The notes under the pieces: model-generated
The model's database searches: none
What the model was told of the DNA's origin: nothing
What the model saw: only the letters and a program-made list of their open reading frames with translations
Source: Diprion similis
Taxonomy: Eukaryota; Arthropoda; Insecta; Hymenoptera; Diprionidae
Reading direction: 5' to 3'
Assembly: GCF_021155765.1 (NCBI RefSeq)
Contig: NC_060108.1
Location: 11,257,425 to 11,321,424, forward strand
DNA length: 64,000 bases
In this document: in pieces, positions 30,040 to 39,196 of the stretch
Numbering within the stretch: the stretch's first letter is position 1
Layout of the letters: the number at the start of each line of letters is the position of its first letter
Position numbers and translations under genes: made by a program

Positions 30040-31993
30040 TGCATTATATGCACACGTTCAGACGCATATATATAAATTTTGTCGAGCTGTCCGCCTACAC
30101 GAAACCCGTCTTTGTCCGACAAATAGATAATATATTTATGTACTGCGGCCATGATAAGTGAAAATGAATCAACTCGCGATTGAGAATGCCGCTGAAATAC
30201 TTTGTGCGTAATCTATTGTGTATGTAAATTGTTGCGAGTGCCGCTGAGATGAATCAACTAAGTAAATGTGAAAGAGAAACTGCATCAACCATTTGCAAAA
30301 TCCATATCTAATTTTACATTGAAATTGAGGTGATGATAAAAAATATTCTTTGAAAATTTATTTGAGTAGATTTTAGTTTTGATTGATAAAATCTTGAGTG
30401 ATAATTAGGAGGCACCAAATTAAATGATATTTTTTTTTTCGAATTTCAATTGAATTTAAAAGTTGAGCGATTTTCAAATCGACGCACTTTTTCAACGTGA
30501 CGAGAATCAACGATTAAACCAATGAAATCGGGTATTCATCGTTTCTGGTACTTTATTCGTTGTAGAAAATTCATATAAACCAAATATTTTCCGAAAAAAT
30601 TCGTATTAGTAAAATTACAGTTTTTTTTTTTTTTTTTTTTTTTTTTGATAAATAATTGTACTTAACGCACTCGCTGGAAGAAAAAAAAAATAATAATTTA
30701 GACCAATAAAAAAACTTTCTATAATACTATAAAGAGAGAAAAAAAAAAAGATAAAAATCCATAGAGACTGAACAAAATACTATCGAGACACTCAAAATTG
30801 ATACGATTTTAATGACGAATCACGCGTCTGCTGGGAAAGAACCGTCTGAACTTCCGATGCAATAAATTCATCTAACAGACGCGGCGTCGCCGCTGATTGC
30901 GTGGGTTTGATTGTAAACTGTTACATAATAAGAAGTATAAGAAGAGAAAGAAATTACGAATAGAGCAGACAGACATCGGCGAGAGTTGAAAAGAATCAAA
31001 TTACATAGTTTTAAAAATTGAAATCCAAATTACCGTTGAATTAATTTTAAATTTCATGATAAAACCGAAAGTAAAATGTTTTCTGTCAGCCGAAGGAAAG
31101 TCTTAGATTATTAAAGAATGCGAGGAAATAATGAACGTGAAATTATTATGACAGTAAGCATGTAATATCGGGACGACCATTATCATTATCATTATTCCCT
31201 GCATTCGTGCGTGTAATGCGAAGTGCGTCGACCTTACGTCGTATCACAAAAGTTGTTTTCATGTTTTCATTTTTTTTTTTTTTTTTTTTATCCCCTTGCC
31301 TTCTTTTCTTTTTGTTCTTAATTCAAACAACGGTTTAAAATCTCACGTTACAGGTTTTTGCAGTTTTTTTTGCTTTTTTTCAATTACCAATCAATTAAGG
31401 ATCATTTTCTTCGTTCCGGAGTCGACTCAGCGTAATTAAATTTATATACTCAAATTCTTTATGTCAATTTTAAGATTGGAAAAGTATTTTTTTTTGAACA
31501 TCATAGTTTGGCTTCCAATGATAAAAATATTCGTACTCGTTACTAATCGTAAGAAAAATACAATTTTAAATTCGATTTCTATGCGTCTAATATTTTTCGG
31601 TGATACTTGCGTCTTGCGACATACGATCCTCGAAGTAAAGTGAAGAAAAATTTTTATACACCATCTTGATTATTTGCAGACGAAGTGAGGAAACGTTCAA
31701 AGACTTCATGTCTTGAGACAAATCTCTTAATTGTTTCATTTTAATATGAATGTAATGAACGATATAATCAACGAACGAAAAAGAAGTTCAGACCAAAGAG
31801 GTTCGATATTTCTTAAAATCTATGGTGGTCTACACGGTTTGGTGTTAAATCCACCATCTTTTGGTGCTGATTAAATTCTTCTTAACCCTTTTTTCTACGG
31901 CCCATGAATTTGGCCAGAATAATTACAACTGAAAAGCGTTAAACGTCTGACGCAAAAGAGAAAAAACTCACACAGAAACTTATCAAGGTTTTC

Positions 31994-32049
<56 letters not shown>

Positions 32050-32301
32050 AACGTAAACTATATTTTTCACTATATATGTAGCAGATCTTACTATGCACGC
32101 AGTGGTTCTCAATATTTCCAGAGTAAATTCCGCATTTAGCGAAATATATTTAACGAGCTTCTTTTCGTGCAATTTTGAGTAAGATCTGTTCTTCCATTTT
32201 TTCCGTGTATGAAACTCTATATTTCAGATATATATCTGGCAGTGAGAATTAAATGAAAAAGTTTGATTTTGTATATTAGTTACTGCTTACCTGAGCCACA
32301 T
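2318..32301 (-). CDS. Putative short signal-peptide/anchor protein, split over 4 coding exons
   Basis: Rebuilt from splice sites and phase only; no homologue recognised. Coding pieces on the minus strand are 32301-32291 (ATG TGG CTC AG), 13429-13350, 2727-2653 and 2397-2318 (stop TGA). Phases agree at each junction (2/2, 1/1, 1/1) and no in-frame stop occurs before the last exon. Acceptors are ATTTCTCAG, TTTTATCTACAG and a long pyrimidine tract ending CGCTCCAG. Donors are CAG|GTAAGC, AATC|GTGAGT and TCGC|GTAAGT. The product is 81 residues. Residues 1-17 (MWLSFSTLVIFSALWVT) form a signal peptide or type II anchor, followed by a polar segment (NQNFDHIKDKN, then PETYGDNHDF). The single cysteine is at about residue 68 (GELCVRKYR). 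An AATAAA lies 144 nt past the stop. Alternatively, the last exon splices at CAAG|GTGAAC (2365/2364) and the gene runs off the left edge. The first two coding exons are the firmest. Confidence 0.5.
2653..2727 (-). CDS. Exon 4 of the minus-strand gene
   Basis: A 75 nt exon between the acceptor TTTTATCTACAG and the donor TCGC|GTAAGT. In the phase required by the previous exon it is fully open and encodes ETYGDNHDFTRTLNFKQ and on, a polar segment with no recognisable domain. The other two frames contain stops or a short ATG ORF ending inside. Confidence 0.5.
2819..2840. repeat. Poly-C tract
   Basis: C-run broken by one T, about 90 bp upstream (minus-strand sense) of the proposed exon at 2653-2727. 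Confidence 0.9.
3196..3824 (+). mobile_element. TTAA-flanked MITE, copy A (629 bp)
   Basis: Starts TTAAAGGGTTATATATA and ends TTTTTATAACCCCTTAA, giving short terminal inverted repeats bounded by TTAA, the target site of piggyBac-type transposases. It has no ORF of note, so it is a non-autonomous element. Copy B at 4588-5311 is the same family in the opposite orientation. The piggyBac link is inferred from TTAA alone. Confidence 0.65.
3866..4181. repeat. Diverged direct repeat between MITE copies A and B
   Basis: 3866-3962 and 4086-4181 share a run of matching words in the same order: TAGCTT, AATG, TTTTCAAAA, ATTCC, CCATTCT/TCATTCT and TTGTAAAAA. The units are strongly diverged. They lie in the centre of the 2.1 kb inverted structure, so they may be part of a composite element. 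Confidence 0.4.
4588..5311 (-). mobile_element. TTAA-flanked MITE, copy B (724 bp), inverted to copy A
   Basis: Starts TTAAGGGGTTATATATA and ends TATATAACCCCTTAA. Its reverse complement aligns with copy A along its length, for example ACATATTATGGTAA, TTTTTTATTTGTAAAAATAA and GCAAAATAATAATTTTTGGC. It is longer than copy A through small indels. Together the two copies make a 2.1 kb inverted structure with a 763 bp centre. Confidence 0.65.
7785..8375. mobile_element. Degenerate TTAA-bounded foldback element (about 590 bp)
   Basis: TTAAGGGG at 7785 and TTAA at 8372 lie symmetrically outside a matching pair, GACGAGCAAAAAAAGG (7804) and its inverse ending GCTCGTC (8351). An inner inverted pair, CGAACGATTTTAGATTCAGC near 7905 and its inverse ending CCGTTCGA near 8117, shows the internal stem. 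No coding capacity. Confidence 0.5.
9333..9942. mobile_element. TA-flanked foldback MITE, copy 1 (610 bp)
   Basis: The ends are TTAGGGTAGCGCAAAAAAAC and its near inverse TTTTTTTCCGCCACCCTAA. A long inverted arm continues inward (AAGAGCCCACTCC against GGAGTGGGCTCTT, GAGGTCGTTCC against GGAGCGACCTC). In the middle lies another small stem, AAAGGTCGCTC / GAGCGACCTTT. Most of the unit can fold on itself. It lacks an ORF. A second copy is at 21561-22188. Confidence 0.75.
11592..12402. mobile_element. 811 bp near-perfect foldback (long inverted repeat)
   Basis: Starts TTTAAGGTGCTTATAAAG and ends CTTTATAAGCACCTTAAA. Nearly every base between is mirrored about a centre near 11997, with only scattered mismatches, giving arms of about 390 bp. 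Examples are CTCAAGCGATCAGAGTGAAAC near 11657 against GTTTCACTCTGATCGCTTGAG near 12319, and GGACTGGG / CCCAGTCC. The centre holds a second option, ACCGACATTACGCGCAT / ATGCGTGTAATGTCGGT. The 109-codon minus ORF at 12120-12449 is a by-product. No transposase is present. Confidence 0.8.
13350..13429 (-). CDS. Exon 3 of the minus-strand gene, hydrophobic anchor
   Basis: An 80 nt exon flanked by TTTATTTCTCAG and GTGAGT. It encodes FSTLVIFSALWVTVRNQNF and on, a hydrophobic helix followed by a polar segment, with coding-like codon use (CTG GTC ATC TTC TCG GCC). An alternative acceptor, ATATAACAG, at 13456-13458 would add nine residues (NLKTILFLS) and lengthen the helix, but it needs a phase-0 donor upstream that I did not find. 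Confidence 0.6.
13671..13696. repeat. (TG)13 microsatellite
   Basis: Perfect TG dinucleotide run upstream of the hydrophobic minus-strand exon. Confidence 0.95.
17948..18150 (+). repeat. Direct duplication of a 76 bp unit
   Basis: 17948-18023 and 18075-18150 both read AAGTATTAAAAAATGTC, then ATTTCGTTTCT and TTTTTTAATAATCGG, with few differences, separated by 51 bp that itself includes a partial copy (AAAAAATGTCCATTATTATT). Confidence 0.7.
20443..20868. mobile_element. Foldback element (about 425 bp)
   Basis: The left arm, ACTAACAAGGAACATCAGTT and on through CTGATTTCGTTGAGACT, GTAGAACATTGAAAACTAAG and AGAC to a 30 bp T-run, is mirrored by GTCTCTTAGTTTTCAATGTT, then AGTCTCAACGAAATCAGAG and AATATTCCTTG. 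The middle (GGTCAAAACGACCCCCAAAG against GGATCGTTTTCACCC) is also partly mirrored. No coding sequence. Confidence 0.65.
21145..21191. repeat. (CT)n microsatellite, about 46 bp
   Basis: Uninterrupted CT run, 370 bp left of MITE copy 2. Confidence 0.95.
21561..22188. mobile_element. TA-flanked foldback MITE, copy 2 (628 bp)
   Basis: Same orientation and nearly the same sequence as 9333-9942, including the central TTAATTCATGTCGTGGTGTA and the arms with AGAGCCCACTCC / GGAATGGGCTCTT. Ends are TTAGGCTGGCGC and CCGCCACCCTAA, flanked by TATATA on both sides. It differs mostly in the length of its A/T runs. ORFs of 60-110 codons in this region are read through the repeat arms and are not genes. Confidence 0.75.
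23802..23858. repeat. (AT)n microsatellite, about 57 bp
   Basis: Uninterrupted AT run, the longest dinucleotide array in the window. Confidence 0.95.
24370..24482 (+). repeat. Dispersed repeat, copy 1
   Basis: Shares TTTGTTAATCC, CGTTTCC, ACATAATTCGA and AATTTTCCGCTC in order with 44537-44656 on the same strand. Upstream words TACTTATC and TCTGGA also match. It is roughly 110 bp and of unknown family. Confidence 0.55.
24745..24766. repeat. (AG)n microsatellite
   Basis: Short AG run followed by a purine-rich tract with a G-run. Confidence 0.9.
25424..25450. repeat. (AAAT)n tetranucleotide repeat
   Basis: About seven perfect AAAT units. Confidence 0.9.
30004..30035. repeat. (AT)n microsatellite
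   Basis: Perfect AT run of about 32 bp. Confidence 0.95.
31997..32047. repeat. 51 bp poly-A tract
   Basis: Uninterrupted A-run, the longest homopolymer here, about 240 bp from the proposed start-codon exon. Its length may vary by assembly. It could be a retroposed poly(A) tail, but no adjacent LINE/SINE body or target duplication is evident. Confidence 0.9.
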
Positions 32302-32327
32302 TTTAAAACATTCCCCTGAGACGTTGA
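32291..32327 (-). CDS. Exon 2 of the minus-strand gene, carries the start codon
   Basis: A 37 nt exon between the acceptor AATTCCTCAG and the strong donor CAG|GTAAGC. A three-codon upstream ORF (ATG TTT TAA) is followed by AAAATGTGG, the proposed start. It encodes M-W-L and the first two bases of Ser4, matching the phase of the next exon. Its small size makes it easy for gene finders to miss. Confidence 0.5.
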
Positions 32328-33673
32328 CTGAGGAATTGAATTTTGTTGTCAAAAATCAGTTTACCCGACTGTCAGAAGCAGGTATTTGGCAGCGCGTATC
32401 GCGGGCGTCAAAACTGCCAGTTTCTTAATTAACACATCCTTAAGATTGGAACGAGGCAGATCGAATCGTGGAGAAAATTTAATCAACAAACTTTTAATGA
32501 ACTCTGTATAAGTGAACGATTGTTTGTAAAATTCTTTCCCGCAAGTACAACATTCACATTAATATCAACGTCAACTTCGCGAAGTCACTCTATGACTTCT
32601 CTTACGCGATTCGAAAACGAGAAGAACATTCGAGCCAGAGTTAGCCGGCCATAAAAGCTCCTCAAAATTCCGCTTCACTCCTTAATTGCGGTTCCTTCTA
32701 TTTCAGTGTTTCTAATTTATGCCTCGCGTAAGTATTTCGAGCACGTTTCTGCACTAAAGTCTCGACTCAGTCGGTTAGTTATTCACTTGAATCGTCGCCG
32801 TTTCAGCAGTGAAATTCGATTCACAATCGTTCTTCACTCTTCCTTCCTTCCTTCCTTCCTTCCTTCCTTCCTTCCTTCCTTCCTTCCTTCAACGCGAAAT
32901 TCACACCGCAAATAATTTATAACACTTTTCGAATAATAATTATCGTTCCTTCGTCGCAGATTCACTGAACTTCCGTATTCGGTCGCAAACACTCGTCGCG
33001 CCAATCTTCTCCTAAACACTGTTCAACAAGAACTGAAAGCTCCAACGTACGAATGAACCTCTGAGTTTCCTCGACCTTTGACGAGCTTCCGCCAGCTTTA
33101 TTCTTCTTCCTCGATGTCTTCCTTATCTTTTTCTATTCTACTGTTCATTTTGCAGCGTCTATCTCATCGTCCAGTCTCTGGCCTGGAGAATCGAATGATG
33201 TCACACATGTACGTATATGTATGTATATATATATGTATATATATGCGGAAACGTATGTGTATTTATTTACGTGTGTGTTAGGGATGTGATAATTTTTTTC
33301 TGATGGTAAGAAATTTTCTTTTCTCCTTTCAATGACTCTTTGAAAAAAGCTCGATTTTATAACGCAATTATAACTCAATTGTCAGCAGCTGTCGCCGGTT
33401 CTCGAGGATTTAAATTTTCCACGCACGTGGCGGGCACAGCGTCGGGCTTGCGACTGGCCGTTGTATCTGACGGTGACCCGTCTAGACTGCCGTCTCCATC
33501 CTGCGGCCGTTCCGTCAACCTGACTTTCGAAATACACGAAATACATCAGCCCAATCCGTGTTTCGTGTCGTTTAGTGATTTATTCGTAGATGTGTCCGGA
33601 ATTTTTCAAATTTTTATTGGTTTTATTTCGTTAGTATTTCACATTTTTTAAACCTCTGTTTTCTTTTCTTTGC

Positions 33674-33704
<31 letters not shown>

Positions 33705-36674
33705 CACATCAGAGAATAGTCGAATCGTGTATTTGCAATTGAATGTCTTTAGAAAAAAAAAATTATTGTTTATAGCAAAGTTGGTTGTAATGTAGCAAAT
33801 TAAGCTTTTTATGTTTCATTTTGATGAATTAATGAATTCTCGATCATTAATCATATTTCGGATACTCGATTTTTGAATCTTGGCACAGATTGACAGTTTC
33901 TTTTTTAGTTAATATTTTCCTTCGAACTTGAGAATATTTCTCTTCAGAGTCGTTGGATGTTTTTATTCTTCGATAATTTATAAATGATCGCGAATTTCTA
34001 AAGTCAAGTTACTCATTCTCAGCCGTTATTGGATAGCGAGAATTCAATTTAATTTTGAAAAAAACCTCAGGATGGTTTAAATTTAGCACATGCGTTATCC
34101 AAATTTTAGACAAAATCCAGTAACTTGCGTATATTTTTGGCAGACAATTTAAATTTCATCTAGTTTAAGATTATTTCAAAATTTACCAATAATTGTGAAA
34201 TAGTAGATCTACGATTACAATTTTCAGGATTTGAATTATTACCAAAGTGCTTCCATTAGTTGCCCAAGTTTTAACTACAGCATGAAGCCACAAAAATGGG
34301 AAAAAAAATCATGGAACAACTTTAGTTCATGTTTTTCGAATTAAAGTTATCAAGTTTTATGCGACCTTCGTTAAAATTTTCATTCACAGATTTACGATAG
34401 TAAATTTCTTGTCAGAATTCGACTACGTTTTCAAACAAATTTATAATCGTCAAAATGAATGTTTAATTTTTTTTCTACAAGTATGTCAGAAGAAAATAAT
34501 ATTGGAAAAGCCAACCGACGATTTACGTTCAATCTTTTTTGGCATTTACTTTTCTGAATTCGCAAATTTTTCCAAATGCCATTGAAATTGTACTCGTTCT
34601 AAATAGTTCTGATAATATTTTTAAAAATTTTCCACAGTAAAATGAAAATTTTCAGCCTTAGAGAAAAGTTGTCACATGAATGATTAAAAAAATCAATATT
34701 TCAGATTTCAAATCGGTTTCAAGATTATTCGAAAGGAAAATTCTAGCCCAATAAACTAAACTGAAGTAGCTCGAAGTAAACGAACAGAGAATTGCAAAAT
34801 CTTACGGACTTTAGCTGCTTCGTAGAGACATCTTGAAGATAATTCGTAAACTATGATAAAAAATGCTCGAAATTTATACCCATAGATGTACAGTAGTCGC
34901 TTTGCAGGTAATAAAGAGCTCTACTGTATCGATAGATCAAAACGACAGTACAGAAATCTTGAGAAATCCCAGCTATTTTACGGTAAATGAAAAACATTAC
35001 AAGAGTAACAACGATATAAACGAATAAGAAATCGAAATTTACTGATATAAGCATTTCGCCTTAAGCGGATCACTTTTTTTAATTACCATAATCGATTTTG
35101 ACGTCCACCAGGTATTTTCTACCACGAATAGACGTGAATATCTTAACCAGGTCAAAGGCCACTGTCCGATTCGGTTGGTTAATACCTAGCGTAGGTAAAA
35201 CAGAACTGCTGTTGGCACGAGTAGTCTCAACAATATGTTATAATCAGTTGTCTATGGAATAGATCTTAATAGGTGCGTATACGGTTTAATTGAACTGTAC
35301 TTCACATAATTCTGATGTAACAGAATCCACTATTGAGATAAACTTATCATTTCATTTGTCTCCAATAAATTTAAAAGTGAAATTTAAATGTATTGGATTT
35401 TTTTAAACATTTCTTTATCTTATCTTTATTGTACAATTTTTTTTATATATACACACTTTCGAGACTTTTTTGTTTCCAGTATGAATTGGCTTCCCCGATT
35501 GACGATGGTTTTTGATTTTCATTTTATATATATATAGCTATTTTTACCGTCCAACGAAAGTCGTTTTTTCAATTCTTTGTGCTATCAATTTGCCTTTCCA
35601 CTCTTTTTTATCAGTCATTATTTGCGATGACAATCATACTTTCTTTTGCTCACACACAGCTTTGACTCATTCGCTCATTTGCATTCCATGCATTTTCAGT
35701 ATCCAATGATTATTTTCACTATTTTGGAAAGACTTCATTAGTCACATTTCAATCAAATTAAAACCCTTCTGTATATCCATTAAAAACCTCGTCTTTATAC
35801 AAATAATGTTTCCCAACGTTCTATAAATATATATCTACTGTTTGCACTAGTATAGTACGCGAAAAGTAGAATGATTTTGCTAATGCAAGTTTTTTTTTTT
35901 TTATCTGGCACCGTTAATAAGTTAAAATCGAAAAATAAGTGAATCGGCAATTTTTTAAAGTGAACTTTATCCCTCAATAAAAATCAAGAATTCGCAAGAA
36001 CAAAATAATACGTGTAAAAAATTTTCATATACGTATCACTACTTATTAATTTCTGCTTTTCGGTGTTTTTTTCCATCCGCCACTTGCGAGTCAAATTTAC
36101 GATATTTTAGGCGAAAATATATCGCGATTGGAGAATAAAACGGTAACACACCTGTTTGAAAAAGACAGTGCTAGCTCATTAAATTTTTTTTTTCCAATTA
36201 ACAAAACTGATACAACCGAATCAGTGCCGGAGTCAAATCTCAGGTTTCATGGAGCTGAATAATTGGCTCATTTCGAAACGTAAATGTAGCTTACCGAACG
36301 TAGCTGGCATCGAAACTTTACGCTGCAACAACGTCTTCGACAGCATGTCATGTTTTCAGTTCAATACTGTATTATGCATTGACCTTGGCGAGTATATGCC
36401 GAATATAACCATCAAATAGTGAGTTAGGTAGATCAGTATACGGTAAAAGTCATCAATAAGTTTGTAATTGTGAGTGGACGAAAGATGGAAAATGATTTTC
36501 GGAAGAAAAGGTCAAGAAAATACACATCAAGAAACGGACGGTAAATAACAATTCGAAGATATTGTTAGAAAAATACGGTGTTATGAATTAATAAAGCGTT
36601 CATGTTAGTTAGTCGGTCCGAAAATGAAAACAATCAAGTTTATATGTAAACAAACTTCATGCTATTCTATTTAC
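32328..36674 (-). other. First intron of the minus-strand gene (4.3 kb)
   Basis: Holds a (TTCC)n array at 32841-32890 and a T-run at 33675-33704. A GC-richer segment at about 33380-33540 carries a 103-codon plus-strand ORF (33340-33651) that starts and ends in AT-rich DNA and resembles nothing I know. Intron status depends on the proposed gene model. Confidence 0.35.
32841..32890. repeat. (TTCC)n tetranucleotide repeat
   Basis: About twelve perfect units. Confidence 0.95.
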
Positions 36675-36950
36675 CTCAACCTCTCCCGTTGATAAGCCTC
36701 CAAATTTCTTCAACTCTGGCCTTTTTCTTCCTTTTTCGTAACACTTTCTTTATCTTAGTCATCGTGAATGACTAACGAACACTTATCAACGAGTTTCAGA
36801 CACTTTATTTATATTTATTCGCGAAAAACACACTGAATTACACTCACGGCTCGCGGTTTGAATTGCAGGTCTGAACGTGTTCGATGCTGACTTCACGCTA
36901 CAGCCGTTAGTTCGTACGACAGACGGCCTGAGCCAAAGATGGCGCTGCAA
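36675..36950 (-). promoter_or_regulatory. Putative promoter and 5' UTR exon of the minus-strand gene
   Basis: A GC-richer stretch on the minus strand contains GCCATCTTTGGCTC (the reverse of an AAGATGGCG-type core element) near 36930-36950 and then GTCAGCATCG, an initiator-like word. The transcript would run to a good donor, TTGAG|GTAAAT, at 36675/36674. The first ATG opens a 28-codon upstream ORF. The link to the 32.3 kb exon is inferred from strand and order. Confidence 0.4.
36676..36762 (-). CDS. 28-codon upstream ORF (very basic peptide)
   Basis: The first ATG of the putative 5' exon, in reasonable context (TTCACGATGACT). It encodes MTKIKKVLRKRKKKARV and then EEIWRLINGRG, and stops one base before the exon's donor. 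It may be a translational uORF. If a weaker internal donor were used, it could instead supply a basic cytosolic tail to the hydrophobic exon at 13.4 kb. Its expression is unproven. Confidence 0.3.
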   Translation of the reverse strand: MTKIKKVLRKRKKKARVEEIWRLINGRG

Positions 36951-39153
36951 GCGATCGCTTTTCGCAGAGAAAATTTGGTATTTCGTGCTTCAGCTCGTGC
37001 AAGTTTTCTCGAAACTCTCAAGTTCGATTTTATTGCTCTGAGTCCTAAATTTAATGGAACGGATGGATCTGTGTCGTGTATTTCGTAGAATTTGTACGTT
37101 CTTGTTTTATTACGACGGGAACTTTGCTTTGTTTCAGTGTCGATTTTTACGACTCTGAAAAGTAATTTTTAAATTCGGATAAATATACGACACAGATTGC
37201 TTCTTTGCATTCAAAATGCTTCTAATGCAAATTCAATATCTCTCAAGTAGGCGTTGACGTATATATCTCCAAATATCAAAGTCTACTTATCTCAAAAGCG
37301 AAAAAAGTTCAACAGCCCAATCTATACGCAATTCTGAAGAAAAACATTTCAATACATTTTCAGATGATGCGGAAATAAAGGAATATCACGGATTTTACGA
37401 AATCGTAATAGTAAATTCGTACGCTCAACCATCAAAGTAGTGATTGGTCAAAGTCGATGTATTTTGCATTATCCGCGGTCTTTGAGATGGTAAAAGGGCT
37501 TCGTATACCATCGAAAATTAGTTTCAAATACCCAGTTGACCACAGATGGTGATAAAACTGCAGGGATTCGAAAAACGAGTAACTTGCTGGCTCCTCTGTT
37601 AAGTACAGTTGATGAGACACTTTTAATGACACGTGTGATACACAAGTTGCATAGCGTTAGGCGTGACGCCAGATTGATTCGACAGCTACAGGAAGAATAA
37701 GACGAAAGTTAATTATTAAAACTGTTGAGTTTCAATTTCTCAAAGTGATGTTTCTATTTTGTGTAACTCTAGCTGGTTAATTGTGAGCTAGGTTTGATCC
37801 GAAATTCGTACTCGATTTCTACCTTTTTTGATGAATTATGATTAAAAAAATGTTATATACTGGAATCAGTAAGCGGTGACTTTCATAATATATGAAATTT
37901 CGAAAACGTGAAAAATATTTTTCAGAAAACTGTCGAGAGGTGACTATCAGAACAAAATACATTTGACACCACTGCAAAATGATTGTTTGTTGGTATCAAA
38001 TAAGATGTGTTCCACAAGAAATATAATCACATCTACAGTATCTGGATGAAAAATGACAACATATTATCCGAGATTAACATTCACCAATAATAATTACAAC
38101 TGTTGTCTGTGATAACTAGTATCATAGGTGTATCGCAAAATAATTTCTGAAAAACTATTTCAATTTAGAAGCCTCTGAAAATTCACCTTCTACCTGTATT
38201 TCAGTATAACTGATATGCAATTGAAAATTTCTTAACTGTAAACAAGCATGGCTGTTTGCTACTACGGTAAAAACAAAATTTCGACTATTTCATGCAACTA
38301 TAGACGGACATTACTAAGTTCAAAAATGAAAATACACGTCCAACTACAGTTAATCGATGTGAATTAAATTAAAATTATATACCCGTGACTTGTTAAAGAA
38401 ACGAAAAAATCGTGATCTTGAACTTGAGTAGCAAGTTGAGGGAGATTGTATCATTGCGCCATTCGCTTATCACGAACAGCGTATCAACATTCCAATTTCG
38501 ATAAATCAACGTGGTGATTACCTTCGCAAATATATTCTTCTATCAGTCACCTAGTTCAACAAAAACAAAACAAACAAGAAAAACTGTACATAAAATCAAT
38601 GCGTGTGTTATTTATACTTTTTTATTGTTTCTGTTACTTTTTCAGTCAAATTAAATCCGATCCACTTGAAATGTACTTTAAAAAATGATGGTTCATATTT
38701 TATTTCTACTTACAATTAACCATGCATGCTGTTTTACCTTGTGCACAACGTATCTTCATGATATTCCGTAAATTATGCTCTTGTTAATTTTGTATATTGA
38801 TGTGATACAAACTTGACCTAAATTGCTGCTCAATTCTATATATATATACATATATTCCGAGCCTTCGGCAAGGAAGAAATTACATCACGTGAATCGAGCC
38901 GATGTACAGCAAATTTGGTATTTTTAGACCACCTTATAATCTCGGATTAAAATTTTTCTCAAGAGGTTCTCGCTGTGATATTGCGTTGCATACGACGAGG
39001 GCAAAAAGAGAAATTATTGTGAATGAATTATGCATGGTTTTACAATTTTACAAGGAGATGTGACATTATTCGAGGTGCATTGCCACGTTGCAGATTCAAC
39101 CGACGTTGGCTTTTGGCCACGACGAGCAGCGAGTACCGAGCAAATAGCAATGC

Positions 39154-39196
39154 GATGGACAAAAATAAACAAACTAATGAGTCCTCGGAATCAGGT
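39154..39196 (+). CDS. Candidate small first coding exon
   Basis: ATG GAC AAA AAT encodes MDKNKQTNESSESG and then meets GTG|GTGAGT, a good donor. It lies in a GC-richer segment at about 39080-39310. It ends in phase 1, so it cannot join the 55887 exon, and no partner was found. Confidence 0.2.

Larger units (their letters stand above)
13430..32290 (-). other. Largest intron of the minus-strand gene (18.9 kb)
   Basis: AT-rich and mostly featureless. It holds microsatellites at 13671-13696, 21145-21191, 23802-23858, 24745-24766, 25424-25450 and 30004-30035, long A/T runs at 20530-20559, 25825-25852, 30621-30646 and 31997-32047, a 76 bp direct duplication at 17948-18150, and foldback elements at 20443-20868 and 21561-22188. 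No exon could be supported inside. Confidence 0.45.

Noticed and set aside
33340..33651. 103-codon plus ORF in a GC-richer patch
   Set aside because: Starts and ends in AT-rich DNA, no splice partners or recognisable motif; composition explains it.
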